A DNA stretch of 64,000 nucleotides. Origin: an uncultured Prevotellaceae bacterium (lineage in GTDB: Bacteria; Bacteroidota; Bacteroidia; Bacteroidales; Bacteroidaceae). The stretch is taken from contig OMQN01000005.1 in assembly GCA_900313235.1 (NCBI GenBank), positions 16,879 to 80,878 of the forward strand. Reading direction: 5' to 3'. The notes beneath the pieces are model-generated. The model was not told the DNA's origin. It did not search any database and saw only the letters and a program-made list of their open reading frames with translations. This document shows, in pieces, positions 51,119-59,894 of the stretch; within the stretch, counting starts at the first letter, position 1, and every line of letters starts with the position of its first letter. The translations under genes and the position numbers were made by a program.

Positions 51119-51673
51119 ATGGCTAATAACGAAGCAAAGACAAACGAAGAGTTCGAACAGACGCTGACGGAATGCCGCACGCTGTTCGAGAAGAAGCTCC
51201 ATGACTATGGTGCTTCATGGCGCATTCTGCGTCCACAGTCGCTGACCGACCAGCTGTTTATCAAGGCTAAGCGCATCCGTTCGCTGGAAATCAAGAAGGA
51301 GTCGCTGGTGGGCGAAGGCATCCGCCCTGAGTTCATCGCCCTCATCAACTATGGCATCGTAGGACTGATACAGCTCTACCACGGGTTCAGCGACACCGTC
51401 GACATGGACAACGACGCAGCAATGGTGCTCTACGACAAATATGCCCAGGAGGCACTGGAGCTGATGAAACGCAAGAACCACGACTATGACGAGGCGTGGC
51501 GCGGCATGCGGGTCAGATCATACACTGACTTCATCCTGACCAAGATAGAACGCATCAAGGAGATAGAGAACCTCGGTGGCGAGACGCTGGTCAGCGAAGG
51601 CATTGACGCCAACTACATGGACATCATCAACTATGCCGTGTTTGGGGCGATCAAGCTGAAAGGTGAAAGTTGA
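51119..51673 (+). CDS. DUF1599 protein with internal duplication
   Basis: A 184-residue cytosolic protein made of two copies of one unit. HDYGASWRILRPQSLTDQLFIKAKRIRSLE in the first half aligns with HDYDEAWRGMRVRSYTDFILTKIERIKEIE in the second, and each is followed by LVGEGIRPEFIALINYGIVG or LVSEGIDANYMDIINYAVFG. The family is DUF1599 and resembles all-alpha NTP-pyrophosphatase-like folds, though that is only an impression. The start was chosen just after a -7 box; the longer frame is a shadow. The function is unknown. Confidence 0.88.
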   Translation: MANNEAKTNEEFEQTLTECRTLFEKKLHDYGASWRILRPQSLTDQLFIKAKRIRSLEIKKESLVGEGIRPEFIALINYGIVGLIQLYHGFSDTVDMDNDAAMVLYDKYAQEALELMKRKNHDYDEAWRGMRVRSYTDFILTKIERIKEIENLGGETLVSEGIDANYMDIINYAVFGAIKLKGES

Positions 51674-51711
51674 GGGGTGAAAGTTGAGGGGTGAGAGTTG
51701 AGAGATAGGAG
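51661..51711. repeat. tandem GGTGAAAGTTGAGG words before BT_3928-type gene
   Basis: Repeats of GGTGAAAGTTGAGG and GGTGAGAGTTGAG overlap the end of the DUF1599 gene and fill the gap to the next start. They belong to the same type of reiterated junction word seen elsewhere. Confidence 0.6.
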
Positions 51712-52968
51712 ATGAGAAAGGTAGTGGTAAACATAGCGCGATTGGTGCTGGCGGTGGTCCTGGTATTCTCAGGATTCGTCAAGGCCGTTGACCCGATGGG
51801 CACGCAATACAAGCTGACCGACTACCTGACAGCACTGCACCTGAAGATGCTGACTCCTGACTTCCTGACGCTGGGAGCCGCCGTCATCCTGTCAGCCGTC
51901 GAGTTCGGCATCGGTATATGTCTGCTCTTCGGCATCCGCAAGACGCTGTCGACCAACCTGGCCATGCTGATGATGGTAATCATGACACCGCTGACGCTGT
52001 GGCTGGCACTGACTGACCCTGTCAGCGACTGCGGGTGTTTCGGCGACGCCATCGTGCTTACCAACTGGCAGACCTTCGGCAAGAACGTCGTTCTGCTCAT
52101 CATGGCCTTCATCGTCTGGAAATGGCCCCACGACATCGTGCGCCTCATCTCGACGTCGAGCCAGTGGATAGCCACCAACTATTCGGCGGTATTCATCATC
52201 GCTGTATCGGGATGGTCGCTCTACGACCTACCCTATCTGGACTTCCGACCCTACCACATCGGTACAGACCTGAGAGCAGGCTGGCAAGAGATGATGGACG
52301 GCAAGGAGTCGCCATACGCGGAATTCTTCATCCAGCACGTAGAAGACGGCGAGGACATCACCGACTCGCTGCTCAACAGCAAGGGCTACCTCTTCCTGCT
52401 TGTAGCGCCACACATGGAGAAGGCCGACGACAGCCAGCTGGACCTCATCAACCAGATGTATGAATATGCAGAAGACAATGAATATCCATTCTATGCGTTG
52501 ACGGCCAGCGGGGTGAAAGGCATTGAGCGATGGCGCGACATGACGGGAGCGGAATATCCCTTCTGCCAGACGGACGAGACGACGCTGAAGACCATCATCC
52601 GCAGCAATCCGGGACTGCTGCTGCTGAAAGACGGCGTCATCATCCGCAAGTGGAGCCACAACAGTCTGCCGGACGAATACACCCTGACAGGACGTCTGGA
52701 CAAGTTGGAGATTGGCGAGCTGCCCAAGGACACAATGGCCGAAAAGATACTAATCATCGTCCTATGGTACATCCTGCCACTGCTGGTACTCACCATTGCC
52801 GACGGCCTGTGGGCATGGACCAAGTGGCTCAAGAGAAAAGAACAGTCTAACAAGATATATCAACTTTTTAAAAAGAAAACAGAAAATGAGAAAGAAAATC
52901 GTAGCAGGCAACTGGAAGATGAACCTGAACCTGCAAGAGGGAGTGGCTTTGGCCAAGGAACTGAATGA
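51712..52968 (+). CDS. BT_3928-type membrane protein (DoxX/MauE-like plus thioredoxin-like region)
   Basis: A 418-residue protein. Residues 1-145 form four helices of DoxX/MauE type ([44 protein letters not shown]) with the Cys pair in [19 protein letters not shown], typical of the group. Residues about 190-330 resemble a thioredoxin-like fold without a CxxC ([19 protein letters not shown]), and one further helix lies at about 350-370. The role may be in electron transport or redox balance of the membrane; it is otherwise uncharacterised. The C-terminus overlaps tpiA by 83 bases in another frame. Confidence 0.82.
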   Translation: MRKVVVNIARLVLAVVLVFSGFVKAVDPMGTQYKLTDYLTALHLKMLTPDFLTLGAAVILSAVEFGIGICLLFGIRKTLSTNLAMLMMVIMTPLTLWLALTDPVSDCGCFGDAIVLTNWQTFGKNVVLLIMAFIVWKWPHDIVRLISTSSQWIATNYSAVFIIAVSGWSLYDLPYLDFRPYHIGTDLRAGWQEMMDGKESPYAEFFIQHVEDGEDITDSLLNSKGYLFLLVAPHMEKADDSQLDLINQMYEYAEDNEYPFYALTASGVKGIERWRDMTGAEYPFCQTDETTLKTIIRSNPGLLLLKDGVIIRKWSHNSLPDEYTLTGRLDKLEIGELPKDTMAEKILIIVLWYILPLLVLTIADGLWAWTKWLKRKEQSNKIYQLFKKKTENEKENRSRQLEDEPEPARGSGFGQGTE

Positions 52969-53647
52969 GGCTCTCGCAGCCGACAAACCCAACTGTGACG
53001 TTGTCATCTGCACACCGTTCATCCACCTAGCATCTGTTGCCAAGGAGCTCGACCAGAACATTATCGGTCTGGGTGCTGAGAACTGCGCAGACAAGGAGAA
53101 GGGTGCTTTCACTGGTGAGGTAAGCGCTGAGATGGTAAAGAGCACTGGTGCTCAGTACGTTATTCTGGGTCACTCAGAGCGTCGTGAGTACTACAAGGAG
53201 ACTCCTGAGATCCTGAAGGAGAAGGTGCTGCTGGCTCTGAAGAACGGTCTGAAGGTGATCTTCTGCATCGGTGAGTCACTGGCTGAGCGTGAGGCTAACA
53301 AGCAGAACGAGGTCGTAAAGGCTGAGCTCGAGGGTTCTGTCTTCAACCTCTCTGAGGAGGACTTCCGCAAGATCATCATCGCCTACGAGCCCATCTGGGC
53401 TATCGGTACTGGCAAGACCGCTACCGCTGAGCAGGCTGAGGAGATCCACGCCTACATCCGCTCTATCGTTGCTGAGAAGTATGGTCAGGCCGTTGCCGAG
53501 GACACCAGCATCCTGTATGGTGGCTCTTGCAAGGCTTCTAACGCTCCTGAGCTGTTCGCCAAGGCTGACATCGACGGTGGTCTCATCGGCGGTGCTTCAC
53601 TGAAGTGCGCAGACTTCAAGGGCATCATCGATGCTTGGAAGAAGTAA
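52886..53647 (+). CDS. tpiA: triose-phosphate isomerase
   Basis: A 253-residue TIM-barrel enzyme interconverting dihydroxyacetone phosphate and glyceraldehyde 3-phosphate in glycolysis. Motifs are [13 protein letters not shown] (Lys near residue 12), [12 protein letters not shown] (catalytic His), [15 protein letters not shown] (catalytic Glu) and [15 protein letters not shown]. Codon use is strongly biased to the GCT/GGT type, unlike its neighbours, which indicates high expression. The start is within the 3' end of the previous gene; no alternative start downstream would keep NWKMN. Confidence 0.97.
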   Translation: MRKKIVAGNWKMNLNLQEGVALAKELNEALAADKPNCDVVICTPFIHLASVAKELDQNIIGLGAENCADKEKGAFTGEVSAEMVKSTGAQYVILGHSERREYYKETPEILKEKVLLALKNGLKVIFCIGESLAEREANKQNEVVKAELEGSVFNLSEEDFRKIIIAYEPIWAIGTGKTATAEQAEEIHAYIRSIVAEKYGQAVAEDTSILYGGSCKASNAPELFAKADIDGGLIGGASLKCADFKGIIDAWKK

Positions 53648-54238
53648 ATGAAACATTTCATCCAGATATTAGTACTGTGTATCGGCATCCCCATGGGTGC
53701 CGGTGCACAGACTTTTACCCAGCGCCTGCAGAAAACAGTAGCAGGACAGGGCAAGGTGACCATTCACCAGAGTGACTCTATCGACCAGCTGGTCAACACC
53801 ACCGTGCTGACTGCCAAGAGCGCGACGGCACCCACCACCAAGCCGACGGCTACCAGCACTCCAAGTGCCACTAGTCACACCAATGTTGCAAGTACCACAA
53901 GCAAGCCCGCCACTCCTCACGCCGAGGAGACGCCAGACACCACAGCCATCTCCACACAGAAGATGCTGCGCGGCCAGAAGGTGATGGGCTATCGTGTGCA
54001 GGCCTTTGCCGGTGGCAACTCGCGTAAGGACCGCCAGCAGGCTGAACAGGTGCGCAACAGCATCAAGAGCCACTATCCTAACGTACCCGTATACGTACAT
54101 TTCTATTCTCCACGCTGGATATGCCGCGTCGGCAACTACCGCACCTATGAAGAAGCTCACCAGATGCTCGTCAGCCTGCGCGCCCTGGGCTTCGAACAGG
54201 CAACCATCGTGAAAGGGAAAATCACTGTAGCACACTAA
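53648..54238 (+). CDS. exported SPOR-domain protein
   Basis: A 196-residue protein with a signal peptide ([21 protein letters not shown]), a Thr/Ala/Ser/Pro-rich linker (about 50-105) and a C-terminal SPOR domain (about 115-195), including [29 protein letters not shown] and [32 protein letters not shown] domains recognise denuded glycan at the septum. It starts immediately after the tpiA stop and overlaps the folE start by one base (TAATG). Confidence 0.88.
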   Translation: MKHFIQILVLCIGIPMGAGAQTFTQRLQKTVAGQGKVTIHQSDSIDQLVNTTVLTAKSATAPTTKPTATSTPSATSHTNVASTTSKPATPHAEETPDTTAISTQKMLRGQKVMGYRVQAFAGGNSRKDRQQAEQVRNSIKSHYPNVPVYVHFYSPRWICRVGNYRTYEEAHQMLVSLRALGFEQATIVKGKITVAH

Positions 54239-54822
54239 TGTATCCAGAAAACGAAATATTCAGAGAGGGACTCGACACACTGGCCGAGCACTACAAGGAA
54301 ATACTGACGCTGTTAGGCGAAGACCCCGAGCGTGAGGGCTTGCAGAAGACCCCCATGCGCGTGGCCAAAGCTATGCAAGTGCTGACACGCGGCTACGAGA
54401 TGGACGCCCATCAGGTGTTGCGCGACGCCCTCTTCAAGGAAGACTACTCGCAGATGGTCATCGTCAAGGACATCGACTTCTTCTCACTCTGCGAACACCA
54501 CATGCTGCCTTTCTACGGCAAGGTACATGTGGCCTACATCCCCAACGGCTACATCACCGGACTCTCCAAGATAGCCCGTGTAGTAGACATCTTCAGTCAC
54601 CGCCTGCAGGTGCAGGAGCGCATGACACTGCAAATCAAGGAGTGCATCGAACAGACCCTCCACCCACTGGGTGTCATGGTGGTCGTCGAGGCTCGCCACA
54701 TGTGCATGCAGATGCGGGGCGTGGAGAAGCAGAACAGCATCACCACGACCAGCGACTTCAGCGGTGCCTTCAACCAGGCGAAGACCCGCCAGGAGTTTAT
54801 GAACCTCATCAATAACCGATAA
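54238..54822 (+). CDS. folE: GTP cyclohydrolase I
   Basis: A 194-residue enzyme that converts GTP to 7,8-dihydroneopterin triphosphate, the first step of folate synthesis. Zinc and catalytic motifs are [22 protein letters not shown] and a C-terminal [19 protein letters not shown]. Length is normal. FolB and FolK of the same pathway are present elsewhere in the window but in separate operons. Confidence 0.97.
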   Translation: MYPENEIFREGLDTLAEHYKEILTLLGEDPEREGLQKTPMRVAKAMQVLTRGYEMDAHQVLRDALFKEDYSQMVIVKDIDFFSLCEHHMLPFYGKVHVAYIPNGYITGLSKIARVVDIFSHRLQVQERMTLQIKECIEQTLHPLGVMVVVEARHMCMQMRGVEKQNSITTTSDFSGAFNQAKTRQEFMNLINNR

Positions 54823-54846
54823 TACGAACCTATAAACAATACTACT

Positions 54847-55428
54847 ATGGACCAATTTCACAGTGACTCGTACAAAAAGAAAGGCATAATGCAAGAGTTC
54901 TTTGGCAGCTGCTTAGGCAGATTAGTCATACTCTTATTCGTACTCTTGTTCCTCTACATCTTCGCATTGATAACCATACCCTCCAAGAAGATGATGCTGG
55001 AGGAGACGGTTGACAACATCCACGAATGTCTGCAGGAGAACGACAGCATCAAGGCTGACGAGATAGACGAAATCATCAACAACATCTCGCGCACCATCAA
55101 CGTGGCAGATACCACGCTGACCAACCCGGAACTGTTCAAGGCCTTCCTGAAATACAACCGTCTGGCAGTGTACAAGCACTCTGGCTTCCAGACCGTCCAC
55201 GTCTTCAACGGCCTCTATCCACAGGGCCGCCGCATCAGCATCGGTGTCTTCCAGACCGTCATCTCCACCCTCAGCTACGAGGACCTGGTGCTGTCTACCG
55301 GAGCAATACGCGGCGACTACAACAAGAAGCTCACCGCACCCGTGATGGAAGAAGTTCCCGACAGCGAATATATGGGGTCTACCCTGAACGTCGAGCCCTA
55401 CCATTTCATGGGCGACGAGGACAACTAA
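54847..55428 (+). CDS. membrane-anchored protein of unknown function
   Basis: A 193-residue protein with a short cytoplasmic N-terminus, one membrane segment (LGRLVILLFVLLFLYIFALITI) and a soluble C-terminal region about 140 residues long, acidic in its first half (EETVDNIHECLQENDSIKADEIDEIIN). Segments such as LSYEDLVLSTGAIRGDYNKKLTAPV and NVEPYHFMGDEDN have no family I recognise. It lies 24 bases after folE and is probably co-transcribed. Confidence 0.75.
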   Translation: MDQFHSDSYKKKGIMQEFFGSCLGRLVILLFVLLFLYIFALITIPSKKMMLEETVDNIHECLQENDSIKADEIDEIINNISRTINVADTTLTNPELFKAFLKYNRLAVYKHSGFQTVHVFNGLYPQGRRISIGVFQTVISTLSYEDLVLSTGAIRGDYNKKLTAPVMEEVPDSEYMGSTLNVEPYHFMGDEDN

Positions 55429-55522
55429 TTATTTTGTCTTTATTGTCGAGCGTGAGTACCCCAATTTTTCTGTGTAAAGACTGACAGACTTTGATCTCGG
55501 CAAGCGCGAAAAATGATTGGTA

Positions 55523-56575
55523 ATGAAAATAGTCGTTGTCATAGATTCGATGAAGGGGTGTCTGAGTTCTGCTGATGCCAACCAGGCGGCAGCGGATGGC
55601 CTTAGGGGTGTCTTCCCCAATGCCGAAATCATTCAGATACCTGTCAGCGATGGTGGTGAAGGATTTATCGATGCCTTCCATGCAGCTATCGGCGGCACCA
55701 TTCAGGAAGTAGCGGTGCGCGACCCGCTGATGCGCCGTATGACAGCCCGCTATCTGTTACGCGGACAAGAGGCAGTCATTGAGATTGCACAGGCCAGCGG
55801 ACTGACTCTTCTCTCTGAGGAAGAGCGTAACCCCATGGTAGCTACCAGCTACGGCACAGGACAGCTGATAGCAGATGCCGTCAGAAAAGGAGCCAAACAG
55901 ATTATCGTCGGATTAGGCGGTAGTGCTACCAGCGATGCAGGCATTGGCATGCTGAGAGCCTTGATTGACGCCTTTGCCAAGCATGGACGGTTTGATGATA
56001 TTACAGAACTCCAAGACATTCAGTTTACCATTGCGTCTGACGTAAAGAATCCTCTTTGTGGCGCACAGGGGGCTGCTCATATCTTTGCTCCGCAGAAAGG
56101 TGCTACGCCGGAGATGGTGGAGCGTTTGGACACACGTGCCAGAAGGTTTGCCGAGGTCTCAGCCAAGCATTTCGGCTATGACCGTTCACATGAGGAAGGA
56201 GCGGGTGCTGCAGGCGGATTAGGATACGCTTTCCTGCAATACCTGCATGCCTCTTGCAGACCAGGCATAGAGGTACTGCTTGAAGCAGCCCGTTTCAGCG
56301 AAGTAGTCAAAGGCGCTGACTTTGTCGTTACTGGCGAAGGTTCTGCTGACCGCCAGACGCTCATGGGTAAGTTGCCCGTTGGTGTGCTGCGGCAGTCTGG
56401 TGACGTACCTGTATATCTGATAGCTGGTCGCATCAGCGACAGAGAAGCACTTTTGCAAGCAGGCTTCTCCGACGTCAGATGCATCAATCCCGAGGGTATT
56501 TCCCTACAAGAAGCCATGCGTCCAGAAATAGCACGCAAGCACATCTCAGATACGATGAGAGACTTGCTGTCCTAA
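55523..56575 (+). CDS. glycerate kinase (GlxK/GarK family)
   Basis: A 350-residue kinase of the type 2 (GlxK/GarK) family, which phosphorylates glycerate to 2- or 3-phosphoglycerate. Motifs are IDSMKGCLSSADANQAAADGL, the phosphate region PVSDGGEGF, GLGGSATSDAGIGML and AGAAGGLGYAFLQ. The C-terminal FVVTGEGSADRQTLMGKLPVGV carries the conserved GEGS motif. The start is MKIVVVIDSMKG; a TTG six bases upstream is less likely. It ends at a strong terminator, with an integrated element beginning behind it. Confidence 0.93.
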   Translation: MKIVVVIDSMKGCLSSADANQAAADGLRGVFPNAEIIQIPVSDGGEGFIDAFHAAIGGTIQEVAVRDPLMRRMTARYLLRGQEAVIEIAQASGLTLLSEEERNPMVATSYGTGQLIADAVRKGAKQIIVGLGGSATSDAGIGMLRALIDAFAKHGRFDDITELQDIQFTIASDVKNPLCGAQGAAHIFAPQKGATPEMVERLDTRARRFAEVSAKHFGYDRSHEEGAGAAGGLGYAFLQYLHASCRPGIEVLLEAARFSEVVKGADFVVTGEGSADRQTLMGKLPVGVLRQSGDVPVYLIAGRISDREALLQAGFSDVRCINPEGISLQEAMRPEIARKHISDTMRDLLS

Positions 56576-56589
56576 TAAAGAAAAAAAAG

Positions 56590-56622
56590 AAAGGAGTTGA
56601 ACCATTCGGTTTCAACTCCTTT
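56590..56622 (+). terminator. terminator of glycerate kinase operon
   Basis: A perfect 12-bp stem (AAAGGAGTTGAA, loop CCATTCGGT, TTCAACTCCTTT) lies just after the stop, preceded by an A-rich run. Confidence 0.8.
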
Positions 56623-56770
56623 GCTTTGGTCGGGATTACTGCCCTACTTCGCGCAAAATCTATTTAATTCTATTAAATTCGAGAATTTTCTATGTGGTTT
56701 AATATCAGTGCGTTACAAGATGTACTATAGTTCTAACCAAGAAGACGCAATCATACTAATTACAAATTAT

Positions 56771-56792
56771 CACGCCAAAAACACGCCAAAAA
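56771..56792. repeat. two tandem 11-mers CACGCCAAAAA upstream of integrase promoter
   Basis: Perfect copies at 56771-56781 and 56782-56792 abut the integrase -33 TTTG. They are good candidates for integrase arm sites or a repressor site. Confidence 0.7.
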
Positions 56793-56824
56793 TTTGGTAG
56801 TATCCATTGTTTTCCCTACTTTTG
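56793..56824 (+). promoter_or_regulatory. canonical promoter of integrase gene
   Basis: TTTG (56793-56796), a 20-base spacer and TACTTTTG (56817-56824) form a full -33/-7 promoter, 17 bases before the integrase ATG. Confidence 0.8.
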
Positions 56825-56841
56825 CAAAAGGAAAGTAGGAT

Positions 56842-58374
56842 ATGGCACAAATAGAACAAAGATTATCAACAAAAGTCCAAAAGGATACAGGAATGTGCGA
56901 GGTGCTCATTCGTTTCTTTCAAGGCTCCAAGTTCAATCTTAGAGCAAAGAGTGGTGTTTTTGTTTCACCTGAATATTTCGAGTATTACATTGATAGAGCA
57001 AAGACAGAAAGTCTTGGGGTAAAAGTTCCAGGCAATTTGCTTACGGCCACAGAAGAAAAGGCGAAAAAGAGCCATTATGTACTCCGACAAAGTGGCATCA
57101 TCGTTATTAAGCAACGTATAGAGACACCCGAAGTTAAATACCATCGGGAGCAATCAGGCCGTCTTGACAGTCTTAGAAAAGCTATCATAAAGGCTTATGA
57201 CAACAACAAAGACACCAATCTTACAAGCGACTGGCTGCAGTTGGTTGTCGAACGTTTTATGCATCCAGAAAAATATATCGTCAAAGCAGAGAACAAGAAG
57301 ACATTCTACGAATTGACAGAAGAATACATTGAGAAGCGCCATTTGGCATACACCCACGCTAAGGTTTTCCGAGTCTTGATGAGAGAAGTCGCAAGATACG
57401 AAGGTTTTATTCGTGCTACAGACTATAATCGTAGCAATTTCACTTTCGACATTGACACCGTTACAAAAAGCGATATAGAAGATTTCATCGACTATCTCCG
57501 CCATGAATACACACTATCCATGGAGCACAAGGATTTATTCAAGAAACTGCTTTCAGAATATCCTGCAAGTGTCACAAAAGGCAACTGCAAATTAGAAGAC
57601 AGGGGTGAAAACACTGTTATTAAAGGAGCAAAACGACTGAAATCATTGTTCCGTTGGTTCTATGAAGAGGAATATACAAAGAATCGTCCTTTCGATGGTA
57701 TCAACCTCGGAACAGAAAAGGTTGGTACTCCATATTATATTACTATAGAGGAAAGAAACAAGATAGCAGAGACGGACTTTGTCGCTGCCTACGAGAATAT
57801 GTCAGAGGAAGAAAGAAAAGGTATCGACAAGACCAACCTTGCAGGCTATGGCATACAAAGGGACATTTTTATCTTCCAGTGTTTTGTTGGTTGCCGCGTT
57901 GGTGACCTCTTGACGTTAGGGCCAGGGAATATCATAGATGGTATTCTGGTGTATACACCACACAAGACAAAAGACAATGGCGAACAATCCATGCAAGCGC
58001 GTGTTCCCCTGCATCCCAAGGCTCTTGAATTGGTAAAGAAATACGAAGGAGTCTGCACAAACGGACTACTCTTCCCTTTCATCACTGCCCAGAAATACAA
58101 TATTGCCATCAAAAAGATTTTCAAATTGGCAGGTATCACACGCAATGTTATTATCCGTAACGCTAAGACTGGAGAAAACGAATTGGTACCTATTGACACT
58201 GTTGCATCAAGTCACTTGGCCCGTCGTACTTTTATCGGAAATGCTTACTTCAAAGTGAGCGATCCTAACCTGATTGGAAAGATGAGCGGCCATGTGGATG
58301 GTTCAAGAGCTTTCAAGCGTTATCGAAACATAGAAGACGAAACTCTTAAGAGCGTCATTGACTTGATAGGATAA
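56842..58374 (+). CDS. tyrosine-type site-specific recombinase (integrase)
   Basis: A 510-residue integrase. An arm-type N-terminal domain (about 1-100) with strands such as GMCEVLIRFFQGSKFNLRA precedes a core-binding SAM-like domain (about 110-300). The catalytic domain has Arg in FVGCRVGDLLTLG (about 352), the HLARR motif with His and Arg (about 455), then GHVDGSRAFKRY with the last His and the nucleophilic Tyr. All catalytic residues look intact. It is longer than most integrases because of extended N-terminal and middle segments. It opens the element and has its own promoter with two adjacent 11-mers. Confidence 0.93.
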   Translation: MAQIEQRLSTKVQKDTGMCEVLIRFFQGSKFNLRAKSGVFVSPEYFEYYIDRAKTESLGVKVPGNLLTATEEKAKKSHYVLRQSGIIVIKQRIETPEVKYHREQSGRLDSLRKAIIKAYDNNKDTNLTSDWLQLVVERFMHPEKYIVKAENKKTFYELTEEYIEKRHLAYTHAKVFRVLMREVARYEGFIRATDYNRSNFTFDIDTVTKSDIEDFIDYLRHEYTLSMEHKDLFKKLLSEYPASVTKGNCKLEDRGENTVIKGAKRLKSLFRWFYEEEYTKNRPFDGINLGTEKVGTPYYITIEERNKIAETDFVAAYENMSEEERKGIDKTNLAGYGIQRDIFIFQCFVGCRVGDLLTLGPGNIIDGILVYTPHKTKDNGEQSMQARVPLHPKALELVKKYEGVCTNGLLFPFITAQKYNIAIKKIFKLAGITRNVIIRNAKTGENELVPIDTVASSHLARRTFIGNAYFKVSDPNLIGKMSGHVDGSRAFKRYRNIEDETLKSVIDLIG

Positions 58375-58430
58375 CTTATGCCAATGGTTAACTATATATA
58401 ATAAGGTATAGTAATTTGAAGTATTTGTTG

Positions 58431-58438
58431 TAACTTTG
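58431..58438 (+). promoter_or_regulatory. -7 promoter box (TAACTTTG) of AlbA-type gene
   Basis: TAACTTTG ends eight bases before the first ATG at 58446. A TTTG at 58415-58418 is at 12 bases only, shorter than usual. Confidence 0.55.
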
Positions 58439-58445
58439 CACGCAA

Positions 58446-59876
58446 ATGATGACAATAGAAGAAATAAGGACAGGGAAAGAAGGTCAGACGTTTGACCTGA
58501 AGAGCATACAAATCGATCCGAAAGCACTGGCGATTCCTATCGTAGCGATGGCCAATGCTGATGGTGGTATGCTGGCAATCGGTATATCAGACAAGACAAG
58601 AAAGATAGAGGGTGTTAACCAACATACTGCTAAGTTGAACGAGCTGCTCCGTGTGCCATTTGATTTCTGCAATCCTACTATTCCTGTGACTTGTCGCTAT
58701 ATGGAATGCACTAACGATGAAGGCAATCCTGATCGTATTCTGCTGATGGATATTCCTGCCAGCCAGTTCCTTCACACAAATCAGGCTGATGAAGCCTATA
58801 TCCGTGTGGGTGACAAGAGCCGCAAACTGACATTCGAAGAGCGGATGCAACTGATGTACGACAAAGGCGAACGCTCCTACGAAGATACGGCTGTATATGG
58901 CGCAACCATTGACGATATCAATATGGATGCCGTTGCTGAATATGCCAAATTGGTAGGTTACAGTAGGTCACCACTTGAATACTTACGAGAGAATAACGGC
59001 CCTCGCAGCCGTACCCGTTTCATCCGCTATGAAGGTGTTGACGAGAAAGTTGGCGCAGAGATGAATGTCATCAAGGACGTCATCTTTGAGGGAACCATCT
59101 TGAACCAGGTCAAGAAGACGATTGAGTTTATCGAGACTCAGGTTCGCGAGCATACATTTCTGGGACAACATGCTCAATTTGTAACAAAACGTGACTACCC
59201 AGAGTTCGTCATTCAAGAGATGACAGTCAACGCTTGCTGCCACAGAGCCTACAACATTAAGGGTACAGAGATTCAAATCAAAATGTTCGATGACCGATTG
59301 GTATTTGAATCCCCTGGCAAACTCCCAGGACAAGTAAAACCAAACAACATCAGACATACCCACTTCTCTCGTAATCCTAAGATTGCCGCATTCCTGAAAG
59401 CATATCACTTCGTTAAGGAGTTTGGCGAGGGCTTTGATCGTATCTGCCGTGAACAGGAGGCCAATGGTGCAAATGCTCCATCCTTCAGAACAGACGAGTT
59501 CATCTTGAAAATTACCGTGCCAAAGGTCACAGAAAACGTGAATGTAAATGTTGCCAAGGTGAATGGAAATGGGCAAAAGGTGGATGAAAAGGTGAATGAA
59601 AAGGTGAATGGAAACGATGTAAAGGTAAATGCAAATCGTCATGGGTTGATAGAAAAGTTGATAGAAAAAGCTATCAGCAATCATGATAAGTTGACAGAAA
59701 ACCGCATTACCATACTTGAACTAATGATAGACAATCCATATATATCTGTAGTAGAACTTGCAAAAACTGTTGGAATTAGCGTTAATTCCATTATGCGTAA
59801 TATAGATTATATGCGCGGCAAATACCTTCGCCGTGTTGGCCCAGACAAGGGCGGTTTTTGGGAAATAATTGAATAG
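58446..59876 (+). CDS. Schlafen/AlbA_2-type ATP-binding regulator with C-terminal wHTH
   Basis: A 476-residue protein. The N-terminal AlbA_2 domain (about 1-130) includes FDLKSIQIDPKALAIPIVAMANADGGMLAIGISDKT. A middle HATPase_c_4-like domain (about 250-350) shows NACCHRAYNIKGTEIQIKMFDDRLVFESPG and HFVKEFGEGFDRI. A repeat-rich linker with KVNE/KVNG units and a C-terminal winged helix (KLTENRITILELMIDNPYISVVELAKTVGIS) complete it. Such proteins are common regulators of unclear target on mobile elements and sometimes belong to defence islands. It is followed 18 bases later by an orphan gene. Confidence 0.87.
   Translation: MMTIEEIRTGKEGQTFDLKSIQIDPKALAIPIVAMANADGGMLAIGISDKTRKIEGVNQHTAKLNELLRVPFDFCNPTIPVTCRYMECTNDEGNPDRILLMDIPASQFLHTNQADEAYIRVGDKSRKLTFEERMQLMYDKGERSYEDTAVYGATIDDINMDAVAEYAKLVGYSRSPLEYLRENNGPRSRTRFIRYEGVDEKVGAEMNVIKDVIFEGTILNQVKKTIEFIETQVREHTFLGQHAQFVTKRDYPEFVIQEMTVNACCHRAYNIKGTEIQIKMFDDRLVFESPGKLPGQVKPNNIRHTHFSRNPKIAAFLKAYHFVKEFGEGFDRICREQEANGANAPSFRTDEFILKITVPKVTENVNVNVAKVNGNGQKVDEKVNEKVNGNDVKVNANRHGLIEKLIEKAISNHDKLTENRITILELMIDNPYISVVELAKTVGISVNSIMRNIDYMRGKYLRRVGPDKGGFWEIIE
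59541..59634. repeat. in-frame 12-base reiterations (GTGAATG type) in AlbA-type gene
   Basis: Units such as AAGGTGAATGAA and AAGGTGAATGGA recur and encode KVNE/KVNG repeats. The 12-base period keeps the frame, so copy number can vary without loss of the C-terminal domain. Confidence 0.7.
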
Positions 59877-59894
59877 ACAAGAAAAAGATTGTAG

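Noticed and set aside
56623-56770. Possible tRNA or attachment site at the element border
   Set aside because: No cloverleaf could be formed; TTTAATTCTATTAAA is palindromic but nothing supports it as the core site.
56597-56800. 67-codon frame between glycerate kinase and integrase
   Set aside because: It starts in the terminator hairpin, has no promoter and no conserved features.
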